Positions 7,691 to 14,595 of a stretch of 20,144 bases of DNA are shown here, in pieces. Position 1 is the first letter of the stretch; each line of letters opens with the position of its first letter. Source of the stretch: an uncultured Clostridia bacterium (GTDB lineage Bacteria > Bacillota > Clostridia > Lachnospirales > Bianqueaceae); contig CANOUM010000010.1 of the NCBI GenBank assembly GCA_947570515.1, forward strand, positions 1 to 20,144, in the 5' to 3' direction. The translations under genes and the position numbers were made by a program. The notes beneath the pieces were generated by a model. It saw nothing but the letters and a program-made list of their open reading frames with translations. It ran no database searches and was not told where the DNA came from.

Positions 7691-10104
7691 ATGTTTTTTA
7701 TAAAATTACACGGAAAAATCTTAGAAAAAACCGCATTCGTACGCTTGTTACGGTGATGGGAGTAATCTTATCAACGGCCATGATCACAGCGGTGTTTTCC
7801 ATTGGCAGCAGCTTTATCAACTTTATGAAAGAAGGCACAATCGAGGCGCTGGGAGACTGGTATGCTGCTGATAATGATCTTTCACAGGAGGAGCTAAAGC
7901 TTCTTCAGCAAAGTGAAGAGGTCAGCGATATTGCATATGCCAAAAAACTGGGATATGCACAGAGACCTGCACCAGAGAACAATCCGGATAAACCATATTA
8001 TTATGTGCTGGCGGTTAGCAGTGGTTTTAAAGAGCAGATGCGCCTGCGGTTGACGCAGGGACGCATGCCCCAGACAGAGAATGAAATTTTGATTCCTGAG
8101 CATCTCAGCGATCAGGGGGGCAGTCAGTATAAGATTGGAGATCAGATCACGCTCACACTGGGAGAAAGAGAAGGAAATCTTACGCAGTATAACCCCTATA
8201 CAGGAGAAGAAGAGACCTTTATAGCGCGGGAGCAAAAGACCTATGTTGTAACCGGTTTGTGCCAGCGGCCGAGTTTTGAGGAGTATACGGGGCCCGGCTA
8301 TACGCTGATTACTGCTCTGGAGGCACAGACAGAAGGTAGTTATGAGGCATATTTTAAAACCAAAGATCCCGGACGTATCTATAGCCTATTAGAAGAGATG
8401 CAGATTGGGACTACGAAAAACGAGAGCCTTTTAGCATATATGGGAAGCTTTCAGTATAACAACTGGGCAATTGCAATTTACGGCGTTGTTGTGATCATTT
8501 TAGGACTCATTCTGGTTGCATCAGTAGCCCTGATCTACAATGCGTTTGCAATCTCCGTCAGCGAAAGGACACAGCAATTTGGACTCCTCTCTTCCATCGG
8601 GGCCACCTGGAGACAACTGCGCGCCAGTGTGCTGTATGAGGCCGCCGTTGTCAGCTGCATCGGGATTCCATTTGGCATTATCAGCGGCTTGATTGGCATT
8701 GGGATCACACTGCGCTGTCTCGAAGAGGCAATTCAGACATGGATGCGGACAGAAGCCAGCATGACTCTTGCAGTGAATTGGCAGATTTTGATCTTGGCGG
8801 TAGCGATTGCCATGATCACAGTGTTTATTTCCGCCTGGATTCCCGCACGGCGGGCAAAAAAGATCACGGCTATGGAGGCGATTCGAAAAAATCATGATGT
8901 GAAGGTGGGCGCTCGTGAGAGGCGCAGCGGCCGGTGGATGAAAAAATGGTTTGGGGTCAATGGCCTTTTGGCAAGACGATATTTTGGCAGAAGCCGAAAG
9001 AAATATCGGATCACAACATTCTCTTTGGCTTTGAGCGTGGTGCTGCTGGTGGCATCGAGCTGTGTGTGTAGCTATGTGATGCAGGATGTGCAGGGAGCGC
9101 TGGAAAGATATGAAGCGGATGTACAGCTGAGCATATATAATGTGGATTTCCCGCTTCTGGATGATAGGCTGCGAGAGCTTGAAGGAGTAGAGAGCGTTAG
9201 TTATGCCAGGGTATCGTATGAATGTTTGAAAGATACGGACACGCAGCAAATTAAGTTTTATCTGCTGGAGGATGCAGCTTATGAGCGGTATGTGCAGGAG
9301 CAGGGACTGGATTTGAAGAAGCTGCAGGAAAAGGGGATTTTATATGACCGGCAAGTTGTGCGGGAGGAACATCAATACCGCTGGAAGCAGCTGGTGGATC
9401 CGGAAGCAACAAGTCTGCAGCTGCAAAATGGGAAAGAATATGAAATAGGTGCGAGGGCTGAAGAGCCGCCGATGGGGGTTACCGGTATTGATTATTTTGC
9501 GATTATGGTGTATCCTTATTCGGAAAAGGACGTGCTGGGGCTGAAGGCAGAAGACTCGGAAACAGAGTATTATCTCAAAACAGGAGAAGCGCATAGTCAG
9601 GTGATGAAGGAGATCAATAAACTGAGAGGGGAAGACTGGACTGAGAATTATAATTTGTATGATTTTTGGCAGATGAGGCGTGTGAATCATAGTACGGTTA
9701 CGATTATCCGCGTGTTTTCCTATGGTTTTGTGGTGTTGATTGCCTTGATTGCTGCTGCGAATGTGTTTAATTCTATCTCGACCAATCTTTTGCTGCGCAG
9801 AAAGGAATTTGCCGTACTGCGTTCCTTGGGAATGAGTCATAAAGGGCTGTGGAAGATGATGAATGAGGAATGTTTGCTGTACGGAGGCCGGGCGCTGATC
9901 TGGGGACTGACAATTTCGCTGCTTCTTTCAAGGGTGCTGTATGAGCTGCTGAATCAGGCTTTTAACGGTCCGTATGAGCTTCCGATTCGGGCAATGGCAG
10001 TTTCTGTGGTTGGGGTCTTTGCTGTGCTGATGGCAGCTATGTTCTATGCAGGGAGGAAGCTTCAAAAGGGGCAGATTATGGAGGCGCTGCGGGAAAACGA
10101 ATAA
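7687..10104 (+). CDS. FtsX-type ABC transporter permease
   Basis: An 805-residue membrane protein with two halves of the MacB/FtsX type. Eight probable membrane helices lie at about 17-42, 259-287, 319-340, 365-385, 442-464, 671-695, 730-752 and 769-790. Large extracytoplasmic domains follow helix 1 (about 45-255) and helix 5 (about 465-670). Cytoplasmic FtsX loops are visible after helix 2 (AISVSERTQQFGLLSSIGAT) and after helix 6 (LLLRRKEFAVLRSLGMS). Such permeases use ATPase cycles for mechanical work or lipophilic export rather than classical import. The eight-helix, two-domain plan differs from the ten-helix BceB type. It is coupled to the ATPase by ATGA and sits 13 bp before the regulator gene. 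Confidence 0.92.
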   Translation: MNVFYKITRKNLRKNRIRTLVTVMGVILSTAMITAVFSIGSSFINFMKEGTIEALGDWYAADNDLSQEELKLLQQSEEVSDIAYAKKLGYAQRPAPENNPDKPYYYVLAVSSGFKEQMRLRLTQGRMPQTENEILIPEHLSDQGGSQYKIGDQITLTLGEREGNLTQYNPYTGEEETFIAREQKTYVVTGLCQRPSFEEYTGPGYTLITALEAQTEGSYEAYFKTKDPGRIYSLLEEMQIGTTKNESLLAYMGSFQYNNWAIAIYGVVVIILGLILVASVALIYNAFAISVSERTQQFGLLSSIGATWRQLRASVLYEAAVVSCIGIPFGIISGLIGIGITLRCLEEAIQTWMRTEASMTLAVNWQILILAVAIAMITVFISAWIPARRAKKITAMEAIRKNHDVKVGARERRSGRWMKKWFGVNGLLARRYFGRSRKKYRITTFSLALSVVLLVASSCVCSYVMQDVQGALERYEADVQLSIYNVDFPLLDDRLRELEGVESVSYARVSYECLKDTDTQQIKFYLLEDAAYERYVQEQGLDLKKLQEKGILYDRQVVREEHQYRWKQLVDPEATSLQLQNGKEYEIGARAEEPPMGVTGIDYFAIMVYPYSEKDVLGLKAEDSETEYYLKTGEAHSQVMKEINKLRGEDWTENYNLYDFWQMRRVNHSTVTIIRVFSYGFVVLIALIAAANVFNSISTNLLLRRKEFAVLRSLGMSHKGLWKMMNEECLLYGGRALIWGLTISLLLSRVLYELLNQAFNGPYELPIRAMAVSVVGVFAVLMAAMFYAGRKLQKGQIMEALRENE

Positions 10105-10117
10105 GGAGAATAAAGAG

Positions 10118-10816
10118 ATGAGGCCAGCCGTGCTGTTGATAGAAGATGATAATAGCATTGTAGAAAATCTAAGCGTATTTTTAGCAGAAGAAGGATTTGA
10201 GGTGGTCGGAGCCGGTGGACGGAAGGAAGCACTGCAGCAGCTTTCACAGCAGGCGTTTGATCTGGTGCTTTTGGATATTTCATTGCCTGATGGCAATGGC
10301 TTCTCTCTGTGTACGATGATTCGGCAGGAATATAAGAAGCTTCCCATTATTTTTTTGACGGCGCAGGAGGATGAATACAGCGTGGTTGCAGGGCTCGATA
10401 TGGGGGCAAGCGATTATGTGACAAAGCCGTTTCGTCCGAGAGAGCTGGTGAGCCGGATGAGAAAGGCACTGAGAGAGACGCAGACAGAACAAGGCACGCA
10501 AATCCTGCGTTTGGGGAATGTGCAGGTGGACACGGAACGGGCGAAAGTGAGCAAAGGGGACCAGGAGATCTTTTTATCGGCTCTGGAATATAGATTATTA
10601 TTATCGCTCATTGCGCATAAAGGAAAGGTGATTTCGCGGGAGCATCTCTTAGAGGAGATTTGGGATGCAGCGGGTGAATTTGTCAATGATAATACGCTGA
10701 CGGTATATATTAAACGGCTGCGGGAAAAGATTGAAGAAAATCCGCAGGAGCCGCGTCTCATCTGTACCTTGAGAGGGATTGGATATCAGATAGGAGCAGA
10801 AACGGATGACAAATAG
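10118..10816 (+). CDS. OmpR/PhoB-family response regulator
   Basis: A 232-residue DNA-binding regulator. The receiver domain (1-115) has the acidic pair E9/D10/D11, the phosphoacceptor D53 in LVLLDISLPDG, T81 and K103. A winged-helix domain (about 130-225) ends in the usual TLRGIGYQI. AAGGAG (10103-10108) sits nine bases before the ATG. It overlaps the kinase gene by 11 bases, so the two are a pair. The 11-bp repeats at 6882-6909 upstream of the operon are its likely target. Confidence 0.93.
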   Translation: MRPAVLLIEDDNSIVENLSVFLAEEGFEVVGAGGRKEALQQLSQQAFDLVLLDISLPDGNGFSLCTMIRQEYKKLPIIFLTAQEDEYSVVAGLDMGASDYVTKPFRPRELVSRMRKALRETQTEQGTQILRLGNVQVDTERAKVSKGDQEIFLSALEYRLLLSLIAHKGKVISREHLLEEIWDAAGEFVNDNTLTVYIKRLREKIEENPQEPRLICTLRGIGYQIGAETDDK

Positions 10817-11798
10817 AGGGTATTGGCGCAATCCGGCTGTGCGGCGGGAGCTGATTATGATTTTGCTGCTTCTTTTGTTTTGTGCATTCTTTGCATGGCA
10901 AGCCTTGATAGGCGCTTTTGTAGCGGCAGTATTCCATTTTATTTTTTCATGGCAGCGGTATAGAAAGATTGCGCTGATGAGTCAGGAGATTGATGCAATC
11001 TTGCATGAACAAGAGACGATGCTGGTGAGTAGTTATCAGGAAGGAGAGCTGGCTATTTTAGAGAGTCAGATCTATAAAATGACTATACGGCTTCGTCAGC
11101 AGGCAGATGAGCTTAAAAAAGAAAAACAATATCTGGCGGATTCTTTAGCCGATATTTCGCATCAGCTGCGTACGCCGCTGACAGCGCTTCATTTAGTTGC
11201 GTCCATGTTGCAGAAGCCGGATCTGGAGATTGACCGTAGGCGAGAGCTGGTACAGGAAATGTGCCGGCTTCTCTCGCGTATGGACTGGCAGATTCATACG
11301 CTTTTGCGGATTTCAAAGCTGGACGCGGAAAGTGTGGTTCTGCAGCAGGAAGTTATATCTTTGGAGGATCTGATCATCAAGGCAAAACAGCCTTTGGCAA
11401 TTCCGATGGAGCTGCGTCAGCAGAGTATGGAGATGGATATTGCACCGGGATGTTGTTTTCTGGGCGATATGCAGTGGAGTGCGGAGGCGATTAGTAATAT
11501 CTTAAAAAATTGTATGGAAAGCATGCCCGAAGGAGGCCGGATTACGATAACGGGAAGACAGAACGCATTGTTTACGGAGCTTGTGATAGAGGATGAGGGG
11601 AGCGGAATTGCACCGGAGGATCTGCCCCATCTGTTTGAACGGTTTTATAAAGGAAAAAATGCATCCAATGAAAGCATAGGCATTGGACTGGCGCTCACCA
11701 GAATGATTTTATTAAGACAAAAAGCAAGTATCAAAGCAGAGAACCGACAAGAAACGGGAGCACGGTTTATTGTACGGTTTTATGAATACAACAAATAA
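10806..11798 (+). CDS. sensor histidine kinase without an extracellular sensor domain
   Basis: A 330-residue membrane kinase. Two hydrophobic segments (about 16-33 and 34-50) are almost adjacent, leaving practically no extracytoplasmic loop. The catalytic part is complete: H-box ADISHQLRTPLTAL with H119, N-box NILKNCMESM, G1 EDEGSGIAPEDLPHLFERFYKG and G2 IGIGLALTRMI. It presumably phosphorylates D53 of the regulator just upstream, which it overlaps by 11 bases. Kinases of this shape usually sense within the membrane or through a partner transporter. The FtsX permease of the same operon, with its large outer domains, is the likely sensor (inference). Confidence 0.9.
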   Translation: MTNRGYWRNPAVRRELIMILLLLLFCAFFAWQALIGAFVAAVFHFIFSWQRYRKIALMSQEIDAILHEQETMLVSSYQEGELAILESQIYKMTIRLRQQADELKKEKQYLADSLADISHQLRTPLTALHLVASMLQKPDLEIDRRRELVQEMCRLLSRMDWQIHTLLRISKLDAESVVLQQEVISLEDLIIKAKQPLAIPMELRQQSMEMDIAPGCCFLGDMQWSAEAISNILKNCMESMPEGGRITITGRQNALFTELVIEDEGSGIAPEDLPHLFERFYKGKNASNESIGIGLALTRMILLRQKASIKAENRQETGARFIVRFYEYNK

Positions 11799-11831
11799 AA
11801 AAGCAGCAGGCTGCTTTATATGGAGGTTTTT

Positions 11832-12392
11832 ATGGGAATTGGGGAACTGATTTTAATTGCAATTGGATTATCTATGGATGCATTTGCTGTATCGGTCTGT
11901 AAGGGACTGTCTGTGAGCAAAATACAGCCTAGGCATGCGCTGACGGTGGGACTGTATTTTGGGGGCTTTCAGGCGCTGATGCCAGCTGTCGGATATCTGC
12001 TGGGAACGAGCTTTCAGCAGGCCATTGTCAGTGTGGATCATTGGATTGCATTTTTGCTGCTCAGTGTCATCGGCATCAATATGATCCGGGAAGCCTGCAG
12101 CCAGGAAGAGGAGACGGTGAATGATTCCTTTGCGATCAAAACCATGATTCCGCTGGCTGTCGCTACCAGTATTGATGCACTTGCCGTAGGCGTAACCTTT
12201 GCATTTTTGCAGGTGCAGATCGTACCGGCTGTGCTGTTAATTGGCAGCATTACCTGTGTGCTCTCTATGATCGGATTAAAATTGGGAAATGTATTTGGAG
12301 ATCGGTATCAGAAAAAGGCGGAAGTGGCCGGCGGAATTGTACTGATCTGTATGGCGGTTAAAATTTTGCTGGAGCATTTGAATCTAATATAA
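11832..12392 (+). CDS. mntP: manganese efflux pump MntP
   Basis: A 186-residue integral membrane protein of the MntP family, which exports Mn2+ and prevents manganese toxicity. Six hydrophobic segments are visible. The family signatures are present in both halves: IAIGLSMDAFAVSVCKGL at the N terminus and PLAVATSIDALAVGVTFAFL in the middle, each with the conserved Asp. The ATG at 11832 has GGAGG five bases upstream; the ATG at 11820 overlaps that site and is less likely. Only 33 bases separate it from the kinase, and the short hairpin there (11800-11817) has little U-tract, so it may be read from the upstream operon. No yybP-ykoY manganese riboswitch fits in the gap. Confidence 0.92.
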   Translation: MGIGELILIAIGLSMDAFAVSVCKGLSVSKIQPRHALTVGLYFGGFQALMPAVGYLLGTSFQQAIVSVDHWIAFLLLSVIGINMIREACSQEEETVNDSFAIKTMIPLAVATSIDALAVGVTFAFLQVQIVPAVLLIGSITCVLSMIGLKLGNVFGDRYQKKAEVAGGIVLICMAVKILLEHLNLI

Positions 12393-12403
12393 AGTACATA
12401 AAA

Positions 12404-12443
12404 ATGTAAGTTTAATGTAAGGACATCCCGGGAGAGATATGAT
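12404..12443 (+). promoter_or_regulatory. candidate regulated promoter upstream of the hairpin arrays
   Basis: ATGTAAG occurs at 12404-12410 and again at 12415-12421, exactly 11 bp apart. The second copy lies 16 bp before a -10-like TATGAT (12438-12443, five of six to consensus). The layout resembles sites for OmpR-family regulators. If real, it would drive transcription through both hairpin arrays into the GT51-like gene. Confidence 0.35.
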
Positions 12444-12460
12444 AAAATAAAGATACAAAG

Positions 12461-12693
12461 CGACTGCTGCGTACATGGCTTTGTACGATTTGAGCGATGA
12501 TGTGTATGCAGTCGTTTGATTGCGTGCATATGTCATATTTGTTTTAAAGACAATATGTATGCAAATCGGCCTATTGCATACATATTGTCTTTACCGTATG
12601 CTTGTTACATGTACGCAAAGTCTGAAATTGCGTACATGTAAGCTCTTATTTTTTAATTTGACATGCATGCAAAAAAAGGATTGCGTACATGTC
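12461..12693 (+). repeat. hairpin array I: alternating GACATGTACGCAA-type palindromes
   Basis: About nine copies of a 12-16 bp motif alternate in orientation. Forward copies (TTGCGTACATGTC-like) lie at 12467, 12520, 12574, 12628 and 12681; reverse copies at 12500, 12549, 12605 and 12660. Each reverse/forward pair folds as a hairpin with an 8-9 nt loop. The best is 12546-12564 with 12574-12592, 19 perfect pairs; the next, 12605-12618 with 12628-12641, has 14. Pair spacing is about 49-56 bp. Arms change together between pairs (TATGCAA/TTGCATA against TACGCAA/TTGCGTA), while loops are unrelated. Function is unknown; a structured RNA, a tandem binding site or a small palindromic repeat are the options. 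Confidence 0.8.
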
Positions 12694-12766
12694 AGGTTGA
12701 TTTTGCGAACTAAGCTTGTAGCAGAAGCAGAGTCGGCTAGTCAAGTGCTTGAGCTGTCGTCATGGT

Positions 12767-12930
12767 ATAAGAAATCCCTTTGGGATTTCTTATCAAGTTT
12801 GCTTACAGCAAACTTATGCCGCCTTATGAGTTTGATGCGGAGCATCAAACTCCGATATTTCTATTGGAGATACAGAACGACTGCAAGAATCCCGCAGGGA
12901 TTTCTTGCCAAGTTCGCTGTAAGCAAACTT
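12767..12930 (+). repeat. hairpin array II: five palindromes with 3-nt loops
   Basis: Type A: ATAAGAAATCCC (12767) with GGGATTTCTTAT, loop TTT; second copy 12883-12908 with one base missing in the left arm, loop GCA. Type B: AAGTTTGCT (12795) with AGCAAACTT, loop TAC; second copy 12910-12930 with one mismatch, loop GTA. Type C: GAGTTTGATGC (12828) with GCATCAAACTC, loop GGA. The order is A-B-C-A-B. The outer pairs of type A change together (TAAG/CTTA against CAAG/CTTG). The sequences are unlike array I. The remaining parts of the 12393-12959 gap hold no other gene I can support. Confidence 0.8.
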
Positions 12931-12959
12931 GTAACTAAAAACAAAGGAGAAATGAAAAG

Positions 12960-13640
12960 ATGAAGCTGCGCCACGGCATAGGAATATTGGCGCTTTCGAT
13001 ATACGGTATACTCATCATTATAACAGCATTCAAATGCTGGCGTCTTTATAGCCATATTGTAGTAGAAGGACAGTTAATCGAGCGTATAGAGAGCATTCGC
13101 AGAGATCCTAAGTATCTGATTTTAGAGGAAGTACCGGATTATTACATAGACGCGCTTATTCAGATCGAAGACGAGAGATTCTATCAACATCGCGGTTTGG
13201 ATTACCTGATGCTGCTGAAAGATATGAATCCGTTAAAAAAATGGGAACATATCTCAATCACAGAACAGGTCATCCGCAATGTATATACAGATGAAGAAAA
13301 AGGAATTGCTTCACGTATTGTTTGCTGTATATTGGCGCAAAATTTAGAAGGGAGTTATACAAAGCAGGAGATTCTTGAGCTTTATCTGAATACGCAAAAA
13401 TTTGGAAAAGACTGTATAGGACTTGCCAAAGCCAGCGAGCGATATTTTCACAAGCCGCCGTCAGAGCTTTCCGAAAGAGAATGCCGGGAGCTGTTAGCCC
13501 GTCAGTGCTGCCCGAATGATCATATTAAAGGAATGGAAAGGGTAGAAAAGGGGCTTGAAAACGGGCAAAGCCTATGGAAACATTTAGAGGCCTGGCTATA
13601 TCAGGTGGGGATGCGATGGCTGAAAAGCATGAGTATGTAA
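12960..13640 (+). CDS. short GT51-like transglycosylase, probably degenerate
   Basis: A 226-residue protein with one N-terminal membrane anchor (about 7-28) and a GT51 peptidoglycan glycosyltransferase domain, the length of a monofunctional MtgA-type enzyme. Motif 1 is intact (E70, D71, F74, H77, G79, D81). Motif 2, normally GGSTITQQ, reads EHISITEQ. Motif 3, normally RKxxE, reads SRIVC, so C122 stands where the second catalytic glutamate belongs. Motif 4 (KQEILELYLN, 135-144) and the following YFHKPPSELSERE block are good. AAAGGAG (12943-12949) lies ten bases upstream of the ATG. The 3' end overlaps the nitrilase gene by 45 bases, tail to tail. It could be an inactive lipid-II-binding relative or an altered enzyme. 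Confidence 0.8.
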   Translation: MKLRHGIGILALSIYGILIIITAFKCWRLYSHIVVEGQLIERIESIRRDPKYLILEEVPDYYIDALIQIEDERFYQHRGLDYLMLLKDMNPLKKWEHISITEQVIRNVYTDEEKGIASRIVCCILAQNLEGSYTKQEILELYLNTQKFGKDCIGLAKASERYFHKPPSELSERECRELLARQCCPNDHIKGMERVEKGLENGQSLWKHLEAWLYQVGMRWLKSMSM

Positions 13641-14462
13641 TGAGTATATATCCGTGCGGCGATGCCGCAAAAGAGGTAATTGTTCACGAACTTGCGTCGT
13701 GTATGAGAGATCGAGATGCGTGATTTGGACATTCTCCTTTTCATCCAGCTGAGAGACGACAGTGCCCCAGGGATCTGTCACAATGCTATGTCCCCAGGAA
13801 TGGTAAGAAGCGCTTAGATCGCGGCAGGGAGCTGTGCCAATGGCATATACCTGATGATTGAGTGCTTGAGAGCGAAAAGTGAGTTCCCAATGCGCCGGTC
13901 CCGTCGTCATATTGAAAGCGGCAGGGACGAGCAAAAGACGAGCGCCCTGCAGAGTCATGAGGCGGGCAAGTTCAGGAAAACGAAAATCATAACAAATGCA
14001 TAATCCCATAGGACCAAACTCCGTATCAAAGGTGGTTACAGTGTTTCCGGGCGTCAAAGTGAGTGACTCCTGAAAACATTGACCACCTTTAATATTGATA
14101 TCAAATAGATGCATTTTACGATGCTTGGCAATTTGAGCGCCGGTGCGATCGAATACGTAGGCAGTGTTGTAGATCAGTCCCTTCTGATCAAGTTCTGGCA
14201 TGGAACCTGCGGATAAATAGATATGATGCTGGCGGGCCAGACTGGCACAAAACTGCCACACGGGGCCTCCCTCCTTTTCCGCGTATAGCGGAAAGTTTTG
14301 CACATCATAAGGACAGCAGAACATCTCGGGCAAAGCAATAAGATCGGCGCCTTGGGCAGCAGCCTGTGCGGCGGTCTTGGCCACATGAGACAGAGTGCTT
14401 GCCTGATCGGGCCAAACAGGGAGCTGCAGCTGGGCAATTGTGATGAGGTCAGAGGAGTTCAT
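13596..14462 (-). CDS. carbon-nitrogen hydrolase (nitrilase superfamily, omega-amidase-like)
   Basis: A 288-residue cytoplasmic amidase. The catalytic triad is in place: E46 in LIALPEMF, K116 in KHRKMHLFD and C157 in LCICYDFRFPEL. The HLFDINI stretch and the Cys context are closest to omega-amidase/Nit2-type enzymes, which hydrolyse alpha-ketoglutaramate or similar amides. The exact substrate cannot be told from sequence. On its strand, AAGGAAGG lies about seven bases before the ATG. The last 15 codons run into the end of the GT51-like gene on the other strand. It stands alone, divergent from the regulator at 14596. Confidence 0.9.
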   Translation of the reverse strand: MNSSDLITIAQLQLPVWPDQASTLSHVAKTAAQAAAQGADLIALPEMFCCPYDVQNFPLYAEKEGGPVWQFCASLARQHHIYLSAGSMPELDQKGLIYNTAYVFDRTGAQIAKHRKMHLFDINIKGGQCFQESLTLTPGNTVTTFDTEFGPMGLCICYDFRFPELARLMTLQGARLLLVPAAFNMTTGPAHWELTFRSQALNHQVYAIGTAPCRDLSASYHSWGHSIVTDPWGTVVSQLDEKENVQITHLDLSYTTQVREQLPLLRHRRTDIYSLHTHAFQPSHPHLI

Positions 14463-14491
14463 GGCGATACCTTCCTTGGGTTTTTATGATG

Positions 14492-14500
14492 AGTATATCA
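14492..14500 (-). promoter_or_regulatory. possible extended -10 promoter of the nitrilase gene
   Basis: On the minus strand TGATATACT reads as an extended -10 (TGnTATACT), about 30 bases before the ATG. A -35-like TTGTAG lies 20 bp further upstream, which is longer than ideal. The call rests on these short matches only. Confidence 0.4.
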
Positions 14501-14539
14501 CAGGGGGAGAGAGATTGCTACAAGGAAGCAGGAAAAGAA

Positions 14540-14572
14540 GTTGATAAAAAGTTGAAAATTCAGACCTATGCT
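14540..14572 (+). promoter_or_regulatory. promoter and likely regulator site of the second two-component operon
   Basis: GTTGA occurs at 14540 and 14551, 11 bp apart, and a -10-like TATGCT lies at 14567-14572. The 16-mer GATAAAAAGTTGAAAA (14543-14558) is repeated exactly upstream of the minus-strand ABC operon (19216-19231), with the same 8-bp distance to a -10. This suggests one regulator, most simply the one encoded at 14596, acts on both. Confidence 0.55.
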
Positions 14573-14595
14573 GCGCTTTAAAAAGGAGGAGTAGC

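Noticed and set aside
8521..9249. A 242-residue open frame on the minus strand inside the FtsX permease gene
   Set aside because: It lies antisense to a clear long gene, is rich in His, Cys and Pro as expected of a shadow frame, and has no recognisable domain.
9340..9840. A 166-residue minus-strand frame in the permease gene
   Set aside because: It is the antisense shadow of a well-supported coding region, with no domain or ribosome binding site.
11799..11831. A yybP-ykoY manganese riboswitch before mntP
   Set aside because: Only 33 bases separate the kinase from mntP. There is only a short AAAGCAG/CTGCTTT hairpin and no room for the riboswitch.
12658..12663. A perfect TTGACA -35 within array I
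   Set aside because: No -10 lies 16-18 bp downstream, and the hexamer belongs to a palindrome arm.
12461..12930. The repeat arrays as a CRISPR
   Set aside because: Repeats are palindromes in alternating direction with unequal spacing and variable arms. There are no constant direct repeats with uniform spacers and no cas genes nearby.
12520..12963. A 147-residue open frame on the plus strand across the hairpin arrays
   Set aside because: It is made almost wholly of palindrome arms, is rich in Cys and Leu without any domain, and has no ribosome binding site. The arrays explain the sequence better.
13653..13668. TGCGGC/GCCGCA hairpin as a terminator for the GT51-like gene
   Set aside because: The stem is six pairs with no T-tract on either strand, and it lies in the coding end of the nitrilase gene.
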